Below, piece by piece: positions 11,097-22,096 of a DNA stretch of 64,000 nucleotides. The notes under the pieces were generated by a model, which had not been told where the DNA came from, searched no databases, and saw only the letters and a program-made list of their open reading frames with translations. The stretch comes from Paramecium octaurelia (Eukaryota > Ciliophora > Oligohymenophorea > Peniculida > Parameciidae): positions 62,001-126,000 of the forward strand of contig CAJJDP010000148.1 in the NCBI GenBank assembly GCA_905182995.1, in the 5' to 3' direction. Each line of letters starts with the position of its first letter. The stretch's first letter is position 1. The position numbers were made by a program, and so were the translations under genes.

Positions 11097-11594
11097 ATGA
11101 TCAAATTAGAATAGAAAATAGAAACTAAAGCTTTATTGCCTCGTCTCAAATAAAAATCCATCAACGACAATACTATGTATACTATCTAGTTACTGCGCAA
11201 AACTATTCATCAAATGACAAACAAATATTGCGAACCTCAGCCCAGAAAAATGGCATCCAAAATGTTACCTGCTCAAAAAGTAAGGAGATTAAATTATTCC
11301 TACACCAAAGAGTGCTCACAAAACAACCAAAGTTAATCAATTGAACTATATCAAAGAGCCTCTACATAAACTATCGCCAACTTCGACATAGATTATAAAA
11401 AGAGTTGGCCAGATAACTACAAGATGAAAGTAACAAAATCCCCCAACCTGCCCATGAATTCAATCCAAATATTTTAGCAATTTAGAAATAAGTTTTAAAC
11501 CATGGATATCAATGATAGGTTCAAAAACCTAAAAAATAGAACATTATCACAAAAATATGGAAGAAGAACTAGATCTGTTTCTCAATAAAAATGA
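11097..11594 (+). CDS. Unknown small basic protein
   Basis: Intronless, 165 codons plus TGA from the first in-frame ATG (11097); a second Met at 11175 would give 139 codons and leave a more usual distance to the divergent S11 gene. The product is basic (many Lys/Arg) with stretches such as YTKECSQNNQSQSIELYQ and a C-terminus NRTLSQKYGRRTRSVSQQK. No signal peptide, membrane segment or known domain is seen. The 43-base gap to RPS11 suggests a shared bidirectional promoter if the first start is used. Confidence 0.55.
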
Positions 11595-12150
11595 ATATGT
11601 AATAATTACTATTAAACTTTGAAATAAAGATTTTTCAAAGGAATCTTCTTTTTTTTAAAGAACATTCATTTTAATTCTTGTTTATTTGGTTAAGCCTATT
11701 CTAATTATACTTAATTATCAATATTATTAGGCTATTCTGATTCCAATCCCTCATTTTTTCTTATAAATATAAATAATAAAATTATGGAAATTAAATGTGT
11801 TGCAGATAAATGGTTTACAAACAAAAGATTTATATTTGCAATATGAATAGTAAGTGTAGCATCACTTAATTATTATTAATTAAAGCAAAATTCAATCTGA
11901 TTAATTATAATTCTATAGTCATTAAATTAAGGGAAGATATAGTCATTGAAACGATAAATGATAGTATTCTATTTGCTATTTTACTTTTAGCTAAGATTTG
12001 AGGTCTGTAAAGGCATAGATATTTTAAGATTTCAAATTGAATTATAAATTATTACATATGTATTTATATTAAATAATTATGGGAAATAATCTTTGCTATT
12101 AAACTGGGGAGAGATCTTCATTGTTTCCTTAATTGCTATTAAAATATGAA
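11595..12150. other. AT-rich gap, nothing recognised
   Basis: About 550 bases with long A/T runs and no frame with coding character beyond about 20 codons. Probably the 3' flank of the gene at 11097 and the promoter of the gene at 12151. Confidence 0.5.
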
Positions 12151-12833
12151 ATGGGAAGTTGTGAAATCGTTTTAACTGCAGGTCCTGTTGAAAATGAAGA
12201 TGTGGAATGTTTAGTTATCCCAACCGATTCTGGATACACCAATATCAAGCAAAACGATAGACCTAGTTTTAAATAAGTAAACGAGAAATGTGTCTTTGTG
12301 CCTGGTAATAAAAGTATTGAATTCATAAATGCTTAAAAAAGAACGAAAAAGTTAGATTTTGGCAATCGTCATAGACAAGGATTTCTTAATTAAAAATGAT
12401 GATGGAGAAGATGAAAAGTAGACAATTTACGCAACGGTTTAAGAGGCTCTCAGATTGGTAAGATGATCAAATCTATCCTAAGGCCGAATAAAAGCTAATG
12501 AAATCTATTGGATTCCCAGTATTTGAATCTAAAGATCATACTACTTCAGCTACAATCATGTTAATGGCTATCAAACTCAGTTTAACAGAGCAAAAAATAA
12601 AATCCCTTAAACGAATAGCAATCACACTTGATGTATCCAATTTTGCATAATCATACAAGCATATTGAATAAGTGAGCAGCTTTAAATGGGTATTTCAACA
12701 GGTGTTCAAAGGAAGCGAACAATTGAAACATTCTAGAACCTATTCAAGTTCTATAAATACTCAAATAGATTCGATCTCTATAGACAACATAAAGCCGAAA
12801 GTCAAAAGTAATACAAAGGATGAAACTCCTTGA
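12151..12833 (+). CDS. Macro-domain-like protein with acylation-type N-terminus
   Basis: Three exons, 209 codons plus TGA, introns at 12292-12319 (28 bases, AAG) and 12462-12486 (25 bases, AAG) estimated by reading. The N-terminus MGSCEIV suits N-myristoylation. The order of elements resembles a macro domain (ADP-ribose-binding fold): an early VENEDVECLVIPTDSGY similar to the D-x-x-V-D-A-I-V-N strand, a hydrophobic strand ILAIVIDKDFL, the helix AEQKLMKSIGFPVF followed by ATIMLMAIKLSL and a final strand IKSLKRIAITLDV. The usual Asn and glycine loop of ADP-ribose-processing members are not clear, so it may be a non-catalytic or very diverged relative. The C-terminal 45 residues are Ser/Lys-rich and probably unstructured. 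Confidence 0.6.
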
Positions 12834-13761
12834 ATTAACCAAATTCATAAGTAACAAATTGATTTATATTGTTTAATAATAAATTATCAAATTTAAATGT
12901 TTCGCTTTCAAGTAAATTGTGTGCCCTTCATATTCGATTAATAATATTATCAGGCTCTTAAAATAAAATCGCCAATATTTTTAACAATAGTATCTAATCA
13001 GATTTCTATTGATTTTATGATTGCAGATATTCTAAAATCTAGTCCCAACTAGCGTAATTGCTAATTGAAGAATAATCATACTTCATATCAAAAACTTATG
13101 TATATTTGGCATAAATGGGTCTTATTTAGATTTTCACTAATTTTTATCTAGAACCACCATTAAGGATTCTTTTGTCATACCAAATTAATTTTGAAAATTT
13201 CTTCCATCTGGAATTATAATCATAGTTGGAGCAGCATAAATTCAAAATAATTTGAATTTATCCTTTTGATCAAACTAGAACTATCTTCAAGTACAAATAA
13301 TAATTGAAATTTAGATTTTTGCTTGATTTCATTAAAGTCTATCAACAACATAAATTATTGATGCTAGGCTTGATTGAGATTATACTTTTGAATCCAAAAA
13401 AATTAGTATGAGATATGCAAATTTTGATTAGAATATCATCTTGTTTTAATTTTATTAATTAATATACTAATTTATTTTTAAATCATTAACCTATAAGTCT
13501 TTAGATCTGCTATTTATAAATTATATAAAATAAGACGAATTACTAGAAATTCTTTGAATATTGTTGAATTAATATTCTTACATTTCAGTTTTTTAATTAT
13601 AGTATTTGATTGAATAGATTTAATAATAATATGAATTTTTCTATTTCACTTTTTTATCTCAAGATCTATGAATATTCCAAAATCTTTTTTTATAAACTAT
13701 GTATTTCATTTCATTCTAAATTGATATTAACCAATAATAAATTATAAAAAATATTATAATT
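12834..13761. other. Unassigned 0.9-kb gap with possible gene remnant
   Basis: From about 12990 to 13440 one plus-strand frame reads convincingly coding-like (for example LAQLLIEEQSYFISKTYVYL and IYPFDQTRTIFKYKQQL) but contains TGA codons that fall where Trp could have been; another frame from an ATG at 12898 is open for about 130 codons. I could not build an intron model that joins them. A host gene decayed by TGG-to-TGA changes is one reading; chance open frames in AT-rich DNA with one stop codon is the other. Confidence 0.4.
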
Positions 13762-16700
13762 ATGTTCCTAGAAATATTGCTTTTCTTTGTTATACTGAAA
13801 AGTCCTTAATCTTAAGTCTGCTAAGAAAAAAGTATGGACAAAAATGAATTTTTCATTTCAAATTTTGCAGATGCTCTTCTTATAGACACTGATGAAGCAG
13901 ATTTTTCAAAAATTAACAGTATTGGATTTGATGTTTTATTATTCGAGTATTCTTAACATTATGAATTGGAGGGAACTTAAATATCTGCTACTTTATTAAG
14001 GTCCTTTTAAAATAAACATGAATTTCAAATATGCAATCTGATTAATAAGGACATTTCATATTTTATATAATGTATAATTGGATTTACCTCTATTAAGGAG
14101 AAAATAAATCTTAATTACTCAAATAAAACTCAAGTTATTACCTTACCTAATGAAATATGTTAATCAATATTTTATGACTAAAAACAAAATTTTACTATAT
14201 TTTGTTACTCAGAAGAAATGTTTTAACTAATATCTGTAAACTTAGATAATTAGGGTCTATTCTATTCGTTATACAATTATCCTTAAAACTCTGAACTGAA
14301 GCTTTGCAAACCGATATCTATTTAAATTAAGCCCTTTGATTATGTAATAGGTTATCTTAATTGTTAAGGCTGGAGCATTTTTAGATCTTTAGATAACAAC
14401 TTTACCCTTATTTTAGATTAAACTATTTTAAATACATATTAGAATGGTGCTGCACTAAAAAATTTAGTAAATTTACAAGTATGCTAGAAGGACAACCCGC
14501 CAAAGTAAATTTTTTACGCATTATTCGACATAGGGTACGTTTAAATTAAAAATTATAAGGTTTCAGTGTTTCTATTACAAACTTATGAACATAAAATTAC
14601 TTCATTAATATTTGATCATTTATGTAATGTTATTATGTTTGTCGGGTAGGAAGAATTACTCATTTAATTCTAATATTATCCGTAAAGCTCTACGTTAACA
14701 TTTAGTAAGTCCATACCTCCTCCTTAAGTACATCCCCATGAATAATTTAAAATATTATAACTTGAAAAAACCTTATTGGTGTTCATAAATTAGAAATTCA
14801 TCCAATATTATGATATTTCAGGTTTGCTCTTATTTGATAGAACTTTTAATTATTTTTTTGCAATCGATCCAAGTCTAAATTAAATTTAATTCTATAAAAT
14901 TAAACATCTACCCAAATATCTTGTACCATAATGTAAATATATTTATAATGTAAATTTTAAAAATTTTAATTGTTGTGATGAGCATGCTATCAAATGTAAT
15001 TATATCATAAAATAAGATTCATTGACTCTATTAAAAAAACATGATTTTGGGAACAATGAAATATACCTTATTTAAAAGGATTAACAATCGTAATTGAAAT
15101 TTATCATTAATTATTTATAATTCATGGATGGAATACCAATATTTCTTGAAGTGCCTTCAGAATACTAACATATATTAAGTATTGAAGAAATGAAAATTAA
15201 TATCTCATCAATTTGTCAAATAAACTCAACATTACAGGATTCAATCATACTGTTTTTTGATATTGCACTTGAAATGTTTGTATTTTAAGATTAGAAAAAT
15301 ATTTACTTCTATAATTGCACTCAATAAAAATTAGTTCGTCATGAATAAATTCAAGGCAAATCTGTATTAATTACTAAAAATTATGTTATTATTGTAGATA
15401 GAATATTAAATCTATTAAATATTATCGTCATCTAATTACACTCTATAAAATCGTATCCTATAAAAATTGATTCTGAAATAACAAATGCTGAGTTAAGCTT
15501 AAATTATATCATAATAAATTTGAAAGGTAAGGAACCCTTAATTATTGAAATTTTCTCAGATGACAAAATTGTGTACAACGTTCTAATCAATAATGAAGAT
15601 GATGTATTGTTTTATTTTAGAAATTTTTATTTATTTTAGATATATTAAGTTAAGGGGTACCTATTGATTTAAAAAAATGATAATATTCTAAAAATTAAGT
15701 TTCCTGACTGGAAAATACTTGGCGTAAATTAAAATTTAATCTTTTTTGTATTACATAACATTGATTTAACTTTAAAAATTTGCACTATAAATTAGAATGA
15801 GGTAATGTTATTATCAAATCTTGACCTCTTTGATTTTTCCATTTATTTACCTTTATCATACTCTTATTCCCACTCTAGTTTGTACATAGTAGCTCAAAGA
15901 TAAAATAAATTGTATATTCTAATATATTCTTTAAAAGGCTCAAATGAAAAACTTAGAGTTATTATTCCAATAGGTAAACCCAATTTTTATTCAATAGATT
16001 AATATATTCATTATTATGATGAGAATAATATTCTAGTCTAAATGAATACCCAATATAGAATAATTAATTATCGAGTTCTAAATTTTAATAAATTATTTGA
16101 AATTACTAGGGTTCATTTAAACCTGTTATCACAAATAGATTTCAAACAATACAATACATATAATTTGACTTTGAAAATTTTAATTAACGAATTTTAAATT
16201 ATTCCTAAATCCAACCTATCAATTCAACCAGCTACAAACCTTCAACATTAATTTCAAATATTTAATCACTTTTTAGGACCAATAAATAAACTTTATTTAA
16301 AAGATGATTGCCCTTTTAATTTAAATGGACCATTGCTAATTAGAAAAAACATTACTTAATGCGATCAAAGCTTATTTTCGGATTGTCTATTCAATTGGAA
16401 GTGTATTAATAGTTCATTGGTTACACTTTAGTGTGTATTTTTTAAAATGATTGAGGAAAATAATTCAAGCAATACCACAAAATTTATTCTTCTCTTTCCT
16501 ATGTTTAATTGGTATTAATTAAGAAATGGAGATGTATTTTATATTCTCTAGAATTTATATACAATTAGTGAAGTATCCATTTATACGTACGATTCTATGT
16601 CCGATAGATATACTTAGTATAAAAAATTGAATGTTTAATTCGATGGTGTAAATTAAATTCGATAAACCGGCGATCTAATTTTATGTTAAGCAAACTCTTA

Positions 16701-17598
16701 ATTTTTTTTATTATATGTTAATAGAAACTTTATCAAAAAAATTTATGAGACTAAAACTCTTTTTGATATAGTCTATATAGAGGATTCAGATGAAGAATAT
16801 ATAATATTGAATTAGAATAATCATATTGATATTGCGCATTATAATTTTTCTTAAGGTAATGTCACTTAAATGCAAACCTACACTATAGAAAAATAGAAAC
16901 TATTACTGATAGGTATGAAGGACAATGATTTTTTAATAAATCAGATAGAAGCATAATCACTTATTTTTAGTCTTCTTAATGCTATAAAAGTTGAATTTGA
17001 AATTCGATTAAACGGCATTTTAAATTATCGCAATGTATCATTTTATATAACTGTTACTATAAATACATTGAATTAAGGTTTTGAATACAAGATCATCAAA
17101 TTTTTTAGAAATTTATAAACAATAGAGAAGGCAGTATTTATTGATGAAAAATTTGGTATATTTAAAAGTTAAATTCCATTTGAATTTTATATTTATGATT
17201 TAAGATAAGAATAAGAATTTTATGATCCAATTAGTTAAATGAATATGTATTCTGATATGGCAATATAAAGCTATAATAGTACACATTATATTTTCAAAGA
17301 TTAAAAATAAAAGTAAGCATTTTTAATAGAAATTGGATATGAGATTAGTGTTATTGAGAAAGAGAAATCTAAAAATTGTCAGTTAATAGCTGAAAATGAG
17401 ATATCAAAGGCTGAAATTTAATTAATCATATAATAAGACGAGATTAATACCAAAATTAATAACAAAAGCATTATAATACTATCGATTTCTGTATGCATAT
17501 TAATTGTGTTAATTATTTTTATATTTAGAAGATAATAATTAAAGAATAATCTAAGACTATTCTAGCCAATATCATTAGATTAATCAAAACTATAATGA
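13762..17598 (+). CDS. Giant type I membrane protein A, unknown family
   Basis: A single uninterrupted frame of 1278 codons plus TGA. N-terminal signal peptide (MFLEILLFFVILKS), a very long Asn/Ile/Tyr/Leu-rich ectodomain without obvious repeats or Cys-rich modules, one transmembrane helix near the end (SIIILSISVCILIVLIIFIF) and a short basic cytosolic tail (RRQQLKNNL...). The ectodomain holds scattered cysteines, e.g. KDDCPFNLNGPLLI, which has a counterpart in the neighbouring protein B (QCDAKLKGPFLV). Intronless over 3.8 kb, unlike most genes here. The last ~410 coding bases are shared, inverted, with gene B. Cell-surface or vesicle location is inferred from topology; function unknown. Confidence 0.85.
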
Positions 17599-17623
17599 TT
17601 TTATAATAAAAAATTAAATAAAT
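17186..17623 (+). repeat. Left arm of 438-base inverted repeat
   Basis: Pairs with 17723-18160 (coordinates sum to 35346, no gaps). Nearly all differences, about eight, fall in one window near 17303-17323; outside it I count only about three. The arm covers the last ~137 codons of gene A, its stop at 17596-17598 and 25 bases of 3' flank. The spacer is 99 bases (17624-17722). Confidence 0.95.
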
Positions 17624-17722
17624 TTATAATTGTAATTTTTTTATTTAAAGAATTAATGCATATGGAAATATAATATCAAAAAAGGTCTATCAAAAATGTA
17701 AAAAATTAGATGATGCTAATCG

Positions 17723-18160
17723 ATTTATTTAATTTTTTATTATAAAATCATTATAGTTTTGATTAATCTAATGATATTGGCTAGAATAGTCTTAGATTAT
17801 TCTTTAATTATTATCTTCTAAATATAAAAATAATTAACACAATTAATATGCATACAGAAATCGATAGTATTATAATGCTTTTGTTATTAATTTTGGTATT
17901 AATCTCGTCTTATTAAATGATTAATTAAATTTCAGCCTTTGATATCTCATTTTCAGCTATTAACTGACAATTTTTAGATTTCTCTTTCTCAATAACACTA
18001 ATCTCATATCCAATTTCTATTAAAAATGCTTATTTTTTTTATTCATTGTAGACAATATAATGTGTACTATTATAGCTTTATATTGCCATATCAGAATACA
18101 TATTCATTTAACCAATTGGATCATAAAATTCTTATTCTTATCTTAAATCATACATATAAA
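17723..18160 (-). repeat. Right arm of 438-base inverted repeat
   Basis: Reverse complement of the left arm. Covers the stop (17748-17750) and last ~137 codons of gene B. Together the arms could form a long hairpin in DNA or in read-through RNA from either gene. Confidence 0.95.
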
Positions 18161-21100
18161 GCTTACCATATTATTAATCTAAGATAATAAGAATTTTTTC
18201 ATCGAAATAATAAGGTATTGGGGATTGAATAAAATAATAATTTCTTAAAAGATGAGTCACTTTCGTTGAATAAACGTTATTTTATATATCTATCTATGTA
18301 TTTAAAATCACCCATTAATCTTTAATATTAATTAAAATTTAGGAATTAATAATTGAATTATTTTTCCAGCAATTAAGGATTTTTAGATTAAAATATTAAA
18401 CAATATCTGACTCAGTAATACCTGGAAAATAGTCTTGTACTAACGTTAAAATATGTTTGATTTGCTGATAGAAGTTAAAATATGGACGAGGTACTTAGGA
18501 TATATTAGAAACTAATTTGAAATTAATGACTACTCCTCTGTCTTTTAGCGCACCTATTAAGATAAATTAATCTGAATTTTTTATGCAATTAATTTCCTAA
18601 TCTTATTAGATATTTATTTTAGTTAAACTTCCAGCTTAAAAGTAAAAGTACAATCTTTGATATGAATTCTCAATCTGAAGTAAATTACAATAAATCTTAA
18701 TTAGTATTAAATCTTTTTCTAAAATACTAATATCTAAAATATCAAATGTAGTTTATTCCAAATCTGGCTTAATTATTAAAATTTGGAGAGAAAAGTTAAC
18801 TATTTTAAAAATAACAATAGAATTATCGATTAAGAAATAATTTTAAGGAAAAATAAGAACATTAGACTAATTAATCTAAATTATAATGATATCCTACCTT
18901 AATTTAACCTAGTTAAATCCGAAATTAAATACTAGAGAATTTATAATTTAGGAGTTTCTATCAGGTTCTAATTATAATTTGTCATATTTTAAACAAATTT
19001 CTTCATCTATAATCTCACTTTTACATTCATCTATCTAATATTTTACTAAAAATGGTCCTTTTAATTTAGCATCACATTGCCCATTCAAATATAAAGTATC
19101 TACAGCCCCATAAAAGTATTGAGCAAGATGAATACTTAAAGTGTTATTTGAATGACTCAAGAGAAATAATTTTGCTTGTTTTGGTTATAATTTTTGACAT
19201 TAATTTAATATTAAAATCTATAATTGTTTCAATCCAATTGTTGAATTGTCTATTTCTGATTTTAACTCAAGATTAATACTATTGTATTAAAAAAATTCAG
19301 AATAATTGTTTTAATTTAATTAGCAAGATATGTTGAAATAATGCATATTAATTACCGACAAATCCCCTTGTTCATCATGGTAAAATATATTATCATTTAT
19401 GTAAAACCATTGGTCATTACTTACTTTTATAACTTATTTCAATTGAACATCTGGTATATATAGAAACAAAAAAAGCATAAGATATTTGCTATTGTTCTTG
19501 GTCGTTAAAATACCTAAATAACTTTAGCTAACTGAGTACTTGAGAGGTTAAATTATTTTGTACCCATGCAGTGAGTAAATATTCATTAATTTTAGATTTG
19601 AAAAGTATAAGCAATATTGTAATACTTAATTAGTGGAGTCTTGTATTGCAATGATTTTTAGATGAAATACTTCCATGCTAACAGCCACAATCTATACATT
19701 TTTAAGATAAATTTTGTAGTAGTTATTATTAAATTTAACAACAATGAAATCTTAATATTAAATAAAGAAAAGATTTTAATTTTAACTAAAATAAGTAGCT
19801 TATTAATTAAAGAATAGTTTTTGATCAAACTACTTTGAAAAATGATTGGAAAGCAAGGAAATTTACATTAGAATGGGAAGAGGTTAATTAATCTAATTTC
19901 TTTGAAAAAAAATAAGAATTTTATCCTCTTTTTAAATGCAATAGTCAATTGGATCTTTGAGATTAATTTTTTGATATCCGAAAGACGAATTAAGATGCAA
20001 GCCATAGACCTCAAGTTATTGTAATTGCTAGTTTATTATTAAAATAGAATTTCTGGAATGATGTACTGATTTATTACTTATATCTACTGAAAAGCTCTCC
20101 TAATTTAATCCACAAATTTAAAAAAATATAGTATTATTCTATATGTAAACAATATTCTCATACTCTTTAGTATTATGATAAAATATCAATTTAATATCCT
20201 TTTTTTTGTAATAAAGATTAGTACAATCTCCTAAAAACACATTATTTTTTGTGGTATGGCAAGTCAATGAGTTTATATTAGAAAAAATATTTTCTATTCT
20301 AAAAGGCGATCTTAATTAAAAGTCATCCTTAAATAACTAATTAACTCCAATATTATCACATCCAATTTGTATGTAAATTTAATTATTGGTTGCTGTAGAA
20401 TAAGTCAATGAATTATTATCTACCTTTATTTGAAAACATTAGATTTGGCTTTCATCACAACATTAAAAGTAATAAGTTGCAATTTAGAAAATAAAGTATT
20501 TTTTTGGATTTTGAATCCAATTCTTTAGTGCGAAGAAATAAATAGTTAAAACCCCTTAGGTTTAGTCAAATTAATAAAAATAATTGTTATTAGGAGGAAA
20601 ATAAATTAATTCAGAGTTGATTTAATACTTTTCTTTTTCAAAACAATTGTAATGTACTTCTAAGTAATTTTAGTATAGAAAAAATAAGTATTAATTAAAA
20701 TATTCCATTCTCAATGAATTTGATGTAGATAAATTTACATTAACTAATTTTAATTGTTCAGAAGTTTGCTAATATAGTTATAATTGACCATTCTAAACAG
20801 AGCTAACAATAAATTTAATTATGCACTAACTACCAAATAATATATTTGTAATCCTCCCTATCTCTACATCAACTTAATGCTCTAGGTGAAACTGAGTTAA
20901 TTCAAATTTAAATTTTATATAATAAGTACCATCAATTATGTATAAGTATGGAAAACAAATTTCAAAATTTTCTAGTTCATATTACAAATGAAAATTAAAG
21001 TTTTCTAAAGAATTTTCATAATTGATAAATTCTGATTCTTTGCGATTTTATATCGCTTAAATACTCCAATTTTTACATTAATATATTATATTTAAATAAA

Positions 21101-21692
21101 AGTCGAATGAAAATTGCTTCATTGTTCTTTTACAATGATTTTGAAATGGTAATTGTAAAAACTAAATATTTGAATGAAGATGGTTAATTCGATCGATGTA
21201 ATGTAAATTAAAGTGGAATTATGTAAAGCAACTTACAACCATAACATTATTATTTTCTTTATAAATCTAATTGCATAATTCATTTTCTTGTGTTGGCAGA
21301 ATAAATTAAGTTTTTGAGTAGTTAGAATTATTAGATGAATTTAAATTTGATAAATCAAGATCTGAAATACATTGAATAAAATAGATTCCATCATAATGTA
21401 GATTACAAATTTCCTTTAAGTATATATCGTCATGTTTTTCAACTAAAATAGATGATAATAATTATCCCTTAAATTCATATTGTGTTTGTAATTCTATAGT
21501 AATTGAAGCTTAATTATAATTTTCCTTGAAATAATAATATCTCTCATCTGATTCAATTAAAATTCTATCTTTCCATTTTGCTATGAATGGCTCCCCAGGC
21601 AATAAATGGACTTACGTACAATTTAATTAAATTCCATCCTCTACTCCAATTTTCAACAATAAGAAATAAAAGAAAAAAGAATTTAAATTCAT
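17748..21692 (-). CDS. Giant type I membrane protein B, paralogue of A
   Basis: Uninterrupted frame of 1314 codons plus TGA on the minus strand. Starts with a hydrophobic leader (MNLNSFFFYFLLLK), followed by a long Asn/Tyr/Phe/Ile-rich ectodomain and the same C-terminal transmembrane helix and tail as gene A. Homology to A outside the inverted repeat is faint but visible, e.g. LYLNGQCDAKLKGPFLV against LYLKDDCPFNLNGPLLI. No introns, no recognised domain. The two genes face each other and the shared tail encodes the membrane anchor, so the pair combines a conserved anchor with divergent exteriors. An antigen or receptor-like role is conceivable but not shown. Confidence 0.85.
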
Positions 21693-22096
21693 ATTTTCTT
21701 TGGTGATAAAAAGTTGTGTAATATTAATAATAAAATAACTAATTTTTCAATAATTTATTACATTTTATTCTTTTTATATCTATATCAATTAGTGTTTAGT
21801 AACTAAAAGCTTATCCTAATAATTTCTTATTATTTTAATTTAAATCATCTTTAATATAATTTAAGCTAAAACCCTTCATTTTTATAGAGAATGGCTAAAA
21901 AATATTATAGGGATAAAAGAAGTCTTCTTTAAAAGGGAAAAATACCATGAGATAATTGTACTATTCAAGATGAGCCCACAAAATTAAACAATAAATTATT
22001 GGTTTAAATATATTAATAAAAATTAATTTTATGAGAAATACTATCTAGCAATTTATTTTGTTTGTTCATATTATAATTAAATAAAATAATATAGTA
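21693..22096. other. AT-rich gap between divergent genes
   Basis: Contains no supported frame. Holds the 5' flanks of giant gene B (minus) and of the MYB gene (plus), so presumably both promoters. Confidence 0.5.

Noticed and set aside
17600-17750. Palindrome as terminal inverted repeats of a transposon
   Set aside because: The arms are the coding 3' ends of two host-type genes with a short loop; no transposase or other element parts lie between them.
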